Assembly (NCBI GenBank): GCA_903923345.1 | Contig: CAIXXI010000475.1 | Coordinates: 1-38,761 of the forward strand | Direction of reading: 5' to 3' | DNA: 38,761 nt | From: an uncultured Burkholderiales bacterium | Lineage (GTDB): Bacteria > Pseudomonadota > Gammaproteobacteria > Burkholderiales > Burkholderiaceae_E | In this document: piece after piece, positions 33,330-38,761 of the stretch | Layout of the letters: each line of letters starts with the position of its first letter | Numbering within the stretch: position 1 is the stretch's first letter | Notes under the pieces: generated by a model | The model's database searches: none | Told to the model about the DNA's origin: nothing | The model's input: only the letters and a program-made list of their open reading frames with translations | Position numbers and translations under genes: made by a program

Positions 33330-34802
33330 CTATGACGCATGCACGCTTCGAGCGTCCGTCAGAAACGCCTGCAACCTCGCGTCCTGGCAATACGCCACGT
33401 TGAATCGCATCCAGGGCGAGGTGCCGGGCGCAGGCCTGAAAGGTTCTCCGGTGGCCAACATCACGTTATGCCGCTCAGCCAGGGCGATGCACTCGGTGGA
33501 GTCTTCGCAGCCCGGCACACGAGCCCACAAGAAGTGCCCATCTCTGGGCCGACAGAACACCTCCAGCCCCAGTGCATCAAACTGATCCAGCGTGGCCGAG
33601 CGTGCGAGCGCCGTGCGGGTCCGCAACCGGTCGACAAATTTGCGGTAATGCCCATCGAGCAACAGGTGGTGCAACACCATCTCACTGAACTGCGAACTGC
33701 TGACGGACAGTCGTAATTTGATGCGAATCAAGGCATCAATGATCTGATCACTTGCGATGACATAGCCCACCCGGAAGCTTCCCGGCAGGGTCATGGAAAA
33801 GCTGCGCACATAGATAACCCGCTCCAGACCATCGAGCGCCGCCAGTCGGGTCGCAGGCAGCGACTCGAAATCGGCGTTTCGGTCATCCTCCACAATCTGA
33901 AAGTCGCATGCCCGGGCCAACGCCAGAATGCGAATCAGGGCCTGAGCCGAGGTGGTGGAGCCTGTAGGGTTTTGCAGCACGGTCTGCGTGAAATAAGCCT
34001 TGGGACGATGTGCACGCGCAGCCACTTCCAAGGCCTCGACATCCGGTCCGTTGACATGCCGCGGGATCGGAACGAGGCGCACGCCGAACCAACGCAAGTA
34101 ATTGCAGATATGAAAACAGCCTGGGTCATCTACCAGCACCGTGTCACCCGGTTTGAGCAGATGACGGGCGATCAGGTCGATCGCCTGACTGGAGCCGGTA
34201 CACAAGAGCACGTCCGAAGCCTGGGCGGGAATGTCCAGCGCATCGGCGACCCGCCCGATCTGGATGCGAAGCGGACCGTAACCCATTGGGTGGCCGTGCT
34301 GCAGAAACAGAGACCCCGGACGCCTGGACACTGCGCGCACGGCGGTCTGTACATACTCTGCATCGATCCACGACTCAGGCAGCCAGGGGGCACCAACCTT
34401 CAAGGCACCGCTTTCGTCCTGCAGCAGCGCCCGGGTGAACTCAACCGGATCACTGCTGGAGCGACTGACCGATGACCTGGAAGGTGTTTCGGCACGGGCT
34501 TCGCCTGGCGCATAGACCGCGAAAAATCCGGCGCCCCGTCGAGCCTCCAGATAACCCATAGCCACCAGCCGGTCGAAGGACTCGACAACTGCATAACGGC
34601 TGACGCCGTAATGCCGGGCGAACTCACGGATGGACGGGAAACGGCTCCCAATCGGCCACGTACGTCGCTCGAAACTGTCGACCAGCGCGAAGACAATCGA
34701 GTCCACTGACGTGCCCGACAGGAAAACCGACTTCAGCTGACTGCTATCGACACGCGGCTCTGCTGCATCGGCGAGGGCCTTGATCGGGGGCGTTGCATTC
34801 AT
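33330..34802 (-). CDS. MocR/PdxR-type regulator with degenerate PLP site
   Basis: The 490-residue product has an N-terminal winged helix (GntR type, about 30-105: RFPSIREFARHYGVSRYAV) and a class I aminotransferase-like domain, with QNPTGSTTSAQALI and IVEDDRNADFES, then YVRSFSMTLPGSFRVGYV. In MocR regulators the PLP-binding lysine stands at the Met337 of SFSMT, and the Tyr that contacts PLP stands at Arg308 after EDD. Asp306, which should contact the pyridine nitrogen, is kept. So the regulator probably cannot form a Schiff base with PLP. Its start overlaps the LuxR-type gene stop by ATGA. DNA target unknown; the methyltransferase gene downstream is one candidate. Confidence 0.88.
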   Translation of the reverse strand: MNATPPIKALADAAEPRVDSSQLKSVFLSGTSVDSIVFALVDSFERRTWPIGSRFPSIREFARHYGVSRYAVVESFDRLVAMGYLEARRGAGFFAVYAPGEARAETPSRSSVSRSSSDPVEFTRALLQDESGALKVGAPWLPESWIDAEYVQTAVRAVSRRPGSLFLQHGHPMGYGPLRIQIGRVADALDIPAQASDVLLCTGSSQAIDLIARHLLKPGDTVLVDDPGCFHICNYLRWFGVRLVPIPRHVNGPDVEALEVAARAHRPKAYFTQTVLQNPTGSTTSAQALIRILALARACDFQIVEDDRNADFESLPATRLAALDGLERVIYVRSFSMTLPGSFRVGYVIASDQIIDALIRIKLRLSVSSSQFSEMVLHHLLLDGHYRKFVDRLRTRTALARSATLDQFDALGLEVFCRPRDGHFLWARVPGCEDSTECIALAERHNVMLATGEPFRPAPGTSPWMRFNVAYCQDARLQAFLTDARSVHAS

Positions 34803-35443
34803 GCTTCAGGCAACACGATGAAGGGCAACACGAGCATCAGGATCAATTCGGAGAGCCTGCTGACGCCTGTCTTGAGAAACACCTGCCTCAGATGTGACTT
34901 CACTGTGTTGACGGAGATGCTCAGTTGCTGCGCCACCTCGGTCACATCGTGGCCTCTGAGCAGACCCGCCACGATGCGTGTCTGTGCCGGTGTGAGTTCA
35001 TCAATGAACGACAGAATGTGTTCGACGTCCTGATCGCGCGGCTGAAGGTCAACCACATCTGCAACAACCCTGGGCGCGCCATCCTGCGCATCGAATGGGC
35101 GATCACGGCTGATCGGGTGAAAGCGGATGCATAGCGGCGCGCCGACCGGGCGCCGGATGGTCCGCCAGCGAACGGGCGTTCCAGCACCACCGTCCGCGTC
35201 GCTCCACGCCAAGCTCAGTGATCTCTGGTCGGCTTCGCGGCGAGCGACCAGACAACCGTCCACCACCTGAAGTGCATCGCCTGGGTCAAGGATGCGCTTG
35301 GCGGCCTGATTCAGATCAAGGATGCGTCGCCGTCCATCGAGCAGAAGGTGCCCGTACGGCCATCGATGCGAGCCGGTCTGACCCAGCCATTCGGGTCGGG
35401 CTTGGCCTTCGGACGGCCAGGCGCTCGCCTGCACATTATTCAT
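34799..35443 (-). CDS. LuxR-family transcription regulator
   Basis: The 214-residue product ends in a clear LuxR-type helix-turn-helix: ELTPAQTRIVAGLLRGHDVT, then EVAQQLSISVNTVKSHLRQV and FLKTGVSRLSELILML. The N-terminal region (HLLLDGRRRILDLNQAAKRI...) resembles a PAS-like sensing domain but is not assigned with confidence. Its stop TGA overlaps the MocR ATG, coupling the two regulators. Start is uncertain: ATG at 35443 gives 214 residues; ATGs at 35518 and 35569 lengthen it, and none has a clear ribosome site. It is divergent from the Crp/Fnr-type gene. Confidence 0.82.
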   Translation of the reverse strand: MNNVQASAWPSEGQARPEWLGQTGSHRWPYGHLLLDGRRRILDLNQAAKRILDPGDALQVVDGCLVARREADQRSLSLAWSDADGGAGTPVRWRTIRRPVGAPLCIRFHPISRDRPFDAQDGAPRVVADVVDLQPRDQDVEHILSFIDELTPAQTRIVAGLLRGHDVTEVAQQLSISVNTVKSHLRQVFLKTGVSRLSELILMLVLPFIVLPEA

Positions 35444-35567
35444 GTCTGGAGATTTCGCTCGACCGGAGTTGATTAACACAGTTGGGTGATATCGAGCATC
35501 GGTCGTCTCCGATAGCATGCATGACTGTTCTGGGTCGGCGCTCCCAATCACCACTGTGCCCTGTGCC

Positions 35568-36197
35568 ATGCCGGATCAATCCGAGGCCTTTTTTGCCGCC
35601 TTGCGCCCTTTGGGTGTGGTGCGAGCGTTTGATGCGAACCGAGTCGTCGTGATGCAAGGCGACGCGGCAGACAGCCTTTACCTGATCGAATCGGGACGCG
35701 TGCGGGTCTTCCTGACCGACGCTCAGGGCCGTGAAGTCTTGCTCAACACGCTGGGCGTGGGCGAGTGTTTTGGCGAGATGATGCTGACCAATGCCACGCG
35801 AACAGCGTCGGTCCAGACGATCTCCGCGTGCACCTTCTGCGTGGTCAGTCGTGACGGGGTGGAACGCGCGATCGCAGCCGACCCGCACTTGGCGCTGCAC
35901 CTGATCGGCATCCTCACCGCACGCGTCAATCACCTCACACGCGGCGTCGCGGGTCTGGCGACCCAAAGCGTTCAGGAGCGGGTGGCCGCATTCCTGCTTG
36001 ATCGGGCTGACACCGCGTCCGGCGATCTGCGCGCTCCGGCACTGAGCCTGAAGGTCATTGCCGAAAGCGTCGGAGCCTCGCGCAGCATGGTGCACAAGGT
36101 CATCAACGACCTCGTCGAGGCTGGCCACATGAGCCGAGGCAAATGTCACTACAGGCTGCATCCGTCGATCCGATCAGAGGCGGGCCGCAGCAACTGA
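35568..36197 (+). CDS. Crp/Fnr-family transcription regulator
   Basis: The 209-residue product has a cyclic-nucleotide-binding-like domain (VVVMQGDAADSLYLIESGRV, then VLLNTLGVGECFGEMM) and a C-terminal winged helix, LSLKVIAESVGASRSMVHKV, then INDLVEAGHMSRG. The recognition helix reads ASRSMVHK, unlike FNR (ExxSR) and unlike CRP (SRETVGR). Cysteines do not form the C-x2-C-x5-C cluster of FNR, so it is not an oxygen-sensing Fe-S FNR. The ATG at 35568 gives a family-length product; ATG at 35517 is also possible. It lies upstream of the cbb3 maturation genes and divergent from the LuxR gene, but its own targets are unknown. Confidence 0.85.
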   Translation: MPDQSEAFFAALRPLGVVRAFDANRVVVMQGDAADSLYLIESGRVRVFLTDAQGREVLLNTLGVGECFGEMMLTNATRTASVQTISACTFCVVSRDGVERAIAADPHLALHLIGILTARVNHLTRGVAGLATQSVQERVAAFLLDRADTASGDLRAPALSLKVIAESVGASRSMVHKVINDLVEAGHMSRGKCHYRLHPSIRSEAGRSN

Positions 36198-36276
36198 AGG
36201 TGCTGCGGTCGGGCTGTGCTGATCTTGGCCTGACAGTTGAACGTGGGCTATTCAAAATTGAACAGCTTCATCACGC

Positions 36277-36290
36277 TTGATCCGCATCAA
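36277..36290 (+). promoter_or_regulatory. FNR box upstream of ccoI
   Basis: TTGATCCGCATCAA is a perfect match to the FNR/ANR consensus TTGAT-N4-ATCAA. It is centred about 61 bases before the ccoI ATG at 36345. A possible -10 element TATGAT lies at 36331-36336, 50 bases beyond the box centre, which would place the box near -61. Microaerobic induction of ccoI and ccoS is therefore likely. Confidence 0.8.
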
Positions 36291-36344
36291 AGCCTGGCGT
36301 GATGCAGCCCCGCCAACAGCCCAGCATCGCTATGATGGGCTCAC

Positions 36345-38621
36345 ATGAATGCCCTTGAACCGCGCACGGCAGCAGCCCTTGCGCTGCTGAACGATCCCGC
36401 CGAACTCGCCGAAATCACGCGCACCCTGGCGCCGCGAGCCGATGGTGCCCGCCGGCTCGAAGCCGTACTGACCGTTGATGGCGTGCACTGCGCGGCCTGT
36501 GTGGTGAACATCGAAGCAGCCCTGCGCGACGCGGTGGAGTCTGTCTCGGTCAATGCCGCCACGCGCCGCGCGAGGCTGGTGTTCCTGCCGGACTCGCAGC
36601 CGCTGTCCAGTCTTTTTGAGCGCATCGAGCGTCTGGGCTATCGGCCCCGACCGGTCTCTCGCGATGCCATCGGCATGGCCGAGCAGGCAGGCAGACGGGT
36701 CGCGCTGTGGCGGATGCTGGTCGCTGCCCTGTGCATGATGCAGATCATGATGTACGCCGTGCCACGCTACACCGCGGCGGCGCTGGAGATGCCGCCCGAC
36801 ATCGTGCGCCTGCTGACCTGGGCTGAATGGACCCTGAGCCTGCCGGTGCTGGTCTTTGCTGCCGGCCCCTTCTTTCGCAATGCCTGGAAAGACCTGCGCC
36901 AGCGACGCATTGGCATGGACGTGCCGGTTGCTCTGGGCATCGCGGTCGCCTTCATTTCGAGCAGTGCCGCGATTGCACGCGGCGACGGGGAGGTCTGGTT
37001 TGACTCCCTCACCATGTTCATCGCCTTTTTACTGATCGGCCGCTGGCTTGAATCGGTGGCCCGTGAGCGCGCCCTGTCGGGTCTGGGCGACCTGACGGCC
37101 CGACTGCCGCAGACCGTCGAGCGCATCGAATCCGATGGATCCACGACGACCCTTAGCGTGCGTCGACTGGTTCCCGGCGATCGGATCCGGCTTGCCGCCG
37201 GACAAACCGTTCCGGCAGATGGGCGGGTCGAGTCGGGTCGCTCGCATGCCAACGAATCCCAGCTCACCGGCGAGAGTCACCCGATCGCAAAGCAGGTCGG
37301 AGACGCCCTGGCCTCGGGCAGCGTGCTGATCGATGCGCCGCTGTTGATGGTGGTCGAGCGCGCGCCGCGGGACTCCCGCATGCAGGAGATCGCCGACCTG
37401 ATCGCCTCCGCATCGGCTCGCAAACCCCGGCTGGCCCAGCTGGCCGACCAATGGGCTGGGCCCTTTCTGGTGGCCATCCTGCTGCTGGCCGCCGCAGCCT
37501 GGCTGGGCTGGCAGTTCATCGATCCGCATCGAGCCCTCGCGGTGGCCACCGCAGTGCTGGTGGTCTCGTGCCCCTGTGCCCTGTCGCTGGCCACGCCCAC
37601 TGCGCTGCTCGCTGCCAGCGGGCACCTGGCACGGCTGGGTCTGCTGGCCCGCTCGCCCCAGGCGATCGAATCACTGGCCCAGGCCGACACCTTTGTTTTC
37701 GACAAGACCGGCACGCTCAGCTTTGACCGACTCGCACTCGCCTCGGTGCAGATGCAGTCCCATGACACCCCGATCACCAGCGCTTCGCAGGCGCTGGGCC
37801 TTGCCGCTGCACTCGACGCCGATTCTCTGCACCCGGTGGCCGCCGCCCTGAGACGCGCCTGCGAAGCCGATCCGCAGGCATCGCGCGAAGTCTTCGGGCT
37901 CACCGACCTCAGCGAACAGGCAGGCCAGGGCATGTCCGCCACGCTCACGCTCGCGGGCCGGCCACGCTCGGTGCGGCTCGGACGGCCGGGTTTTTCGGGC
38001 CCCTCCGATCAAAGCGATGAAGGCATCATTCTGTCAATCGATGGGGTGTCGCTTGCACGCTTCATGCTGGATGAATCGATCCGACCCGACGCTGAGCCAA
38101 CCCTGCAGGCGCTTCATGCTGCAGGACTGCGCCTCGAAATCCTGTCAGGCGATGAGCATCCGCGCGTGGCCGCGCTGGCTGCCCGGCTCGCCGTCGACCG
38201 ATTTCAGTCACGCGCTTCGCCACAGGACAAACTGGCCCGCCTGATCGATCTTCAGCAGAGCGGGCACCGGGTGGCGATGGTTGGAGATGGGATCAACGAT
38301 GCGCCGGTGCTGGCGCAAGCGCAGGTCTCGATCAGCTTTGCCACGGCCGCGCCACTGGCGCAGCATCAGGCGGATCTGCTGATTCTTGGCGATCGCCTGC
38401 ACAGCCTGACCGAAGCGCGGCGGCTGTCGATCCGTGCGCTGCAGGTGGTGCGCCAGAACCTGTTTTTTTCAGTCGCCTACAACCTGCTGAGCATCCCGCT
38501 GGCGCTGGCCGGGGCACTGCCGCCCTGGCTGGCTGGGGTTGGCATGGCGGCCAGCTCGCTGGTGGTGGTGCTCAATGCAATGCGCCTGGCGCCTTCATCG
38601 ACCGCCAGACCGACCCCTTAG
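36345..38621 (+). CDS. ccoI: Copper-transporting P-type ATPase CcoI/FixI
   Basis: CcoI (758 residues) exports copper to the periplasm for assembly of the CuB site of cbb3 cytochrome oxidase. The N-terminal heavy-metal domain has the CXXC pair Cys49/Cys52 in HCAACVVNIEAAL. The transmembrane ion site is SCPCALS (Cys409-Pro-Cys411), the phosphorylation motif DKTGT is at 453-457, the LHPVAA motif at His496-Pro497, and GDGINDAPV at 647-655. NESQLTGESHPI is the actuator motif (TGES). Length is normal. A perfect FNR box stands upstream and ccoS follows, as in ccoGHIS-type clusters. A GATGGG-rich but weak ribosome site precedes the start. Confidence 0.94.
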   Translation: MNALEPRTAAALALLNDPAELAEITRTLAPRADGARRLEAVLTVDGVHCAACVVNIEAALRDAVESVSVNAATRRARLVFLPDSQPLSSLFERIERLGYRPRPVSRDAIGMAEQAGRRVALWRMLVAALCMMQIMMYAVPRYTAAALEMPPDIVRLLTWAEWTLSLPVLVFAAGPFFRNAWKDLRQRRIGMDVPVALGIAVAFISSSAAIARGDGEVWFDSLTMFIAFLLIGRWLESVARERALSGLGDLTARLPQTVERIESDGSTTTLSVRRLVPGDRIRLAAGQTVPADGRVESGRSHANESQLTGESHPIAKQVGDALASGSVLIDAPLLMVVERAPRDSRMQEIADLIASASARKPRLAQLADQWAGPFLVAILLLAAAAWLGWQFIDPHRALAVATAVLVVSCPCALSLATPTALLAASGHLARLGLLARSPQAIESLAQADTFVFDKTGTLSFDRLALASVQMQSHDTPITSASQALGLAAALDADSLHPVAAALRRACEADPQASREVFGLTDLSEQAGQGMSATLTLAGRPRSVRLGRPGFSGPSDQSDEGIILSIDGVSLARFMLDESIRPDAEPTLQALHAAGLRLEILSGDEHPRVAALAARLAVDRFQSRASPQDKLARLIDLQQSGHRVAMVGDGINDAPVLAQAQVSISFATAAPLAQHQADLLILGDRLHSLTEARRLSIRALQVVRQNLFFSVAYNLLSIPLALAGALPPWLAGVGMAASSLVVVLNAMRLAPSSTARPTP

Positions 38622-38666
38622 ATCGCCCCCTTAGACCGACCAAACCGTAATATCCCTCTTAAGATT

Positions 38667-38761
38667 ATGGATATACTGTATCTGCTGGTTCCCCTCTCAG
38701 TGCTGATCGTGATGGCGATCATCGGGGTGCTGGCCTGGTCGATTTTCGGTGGGCAGTTTGA
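38667..38761 (+). CDS. ccoS: Cytochrome oxidase maturation protein CcoS (partial)
   Basis: The frame begins MDILYLLVPLSVLIVMAIIG and continues VLAWSIFGGQF to the window edge, still open. CcoS/FixS proteins are about 50-60 residues, start MDILYLL-like, have one membrane span and then a GQFDDL-type segment; the visible 31 residues fit well. It follows ccoI by 45 bases and helps insert cofactors in cbb3 oxidase. The 3' end lies outside the window. Confidence 0.9.
   Translation, partial: MDILYLLVPLSVLIVMAIIGVLAWSIFGGQF

Noticed and set aside
1-38761. Search by eye for tRNA, rRNA, CRISPR arrays, transposase genes and phage genes
   Set aside because: No cloverleaf with a usable anticodon arm, no rRNA segment, no regularly spaced repeats, and no transposase or integrase frame was recognised.

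Overview
The window is about 60-65% GC and looks like a betaproteobacterium, most probably Burkholderiales. The evidence is the pyk / fba / purC-purE-purK-sua5 housekeeping block, a LivF with a VDKN-type H-loop region, a Burkholderiales-style Tad pilus operon, a PEP-CTERM-like surface protein, and a ccoI-ccoS pair under a perfect FNR box. No rRNA, tRNA, CRISPR array or insertion sequence was seen.

Layout. (1) 1-3475 (+): the 3' end of a substrate-binding protein gene, then livH-livM-livG-livF, a branched-chain amino acid or amide ABC importer with overlapping genes. (2) 3611-5941 (-): a signal-less gamma-glutamyltransferase and a small SAM methyltransferase. (3) 6023-9640 (-): purC, purE, purK and sua5, with purK and sua5 coupled by a GTGA overlap. 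(4) 9754-10149 (+): a VOC protein. (5) 10154-13085 (-): a doubtful small ORF, class II fructose-bisphosphate aldolase with a clear intrinsic terminator, and pyruvate kinase. (6) 13268-14029 (+): a P-loop kinase resembling chloramphenicol phosphotransferase.

(7) 14400-25908 (+) is a nearly complete Tad/Flp pilus locus: flp pilin, cpaA prepilin peptidase, cpaB, cpaC secretin, a small lipoprotein, cpaE/tadZ, cpaF/tadA ATPase, tadB, tadC, a tadD-like TPR lipoprotein with a LytR_C tail, tadE, and a tadG-like VWA protein. The VWA domain carries an insert resembling a family 5/12 carbohydrate-binding module. A strong hairpin after flp probably sets pilin expression above the assembly genes, and the 370-base leader before flp holds inverted repeats.

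(8) 25928-32236 looks accessory: an NTF2-like protein, a small membrane protein, a 5'-truncated higB toxin remnant with an intact higA antitoxin, a 1106-residue SAM-cyclase-AAA-TPR signalling protein, and on the minus strand a PEP-CTERM-like exported protein. (9) 32410-35443 (-): a LuxR-type regulator, a MocR-type regulator with an ATGA overlap, and a methyltransferase. The MocR protein has lost the PLP-binding lysine (Met337) and the usual active-site tyrosine (Arg308), so it is probably not a normal PLP enzyme-like sensor. (10) 35568-end (+): a Crp/Fnr-family regulator without FNR-type cysteines, then the CcoI copper ATPase and the start of ccoS. These are maturation genes for cbb3 oxidase, whose structural genes probably lie just past the window.

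The most interesting points are the degenerate MocR coupled to a LuxR regulator, the carbohydrate-binding-like insert in the Tad VWA protein, the broken higB beside an intact higA, and the recurrent palindrome GCAAATTTGC.
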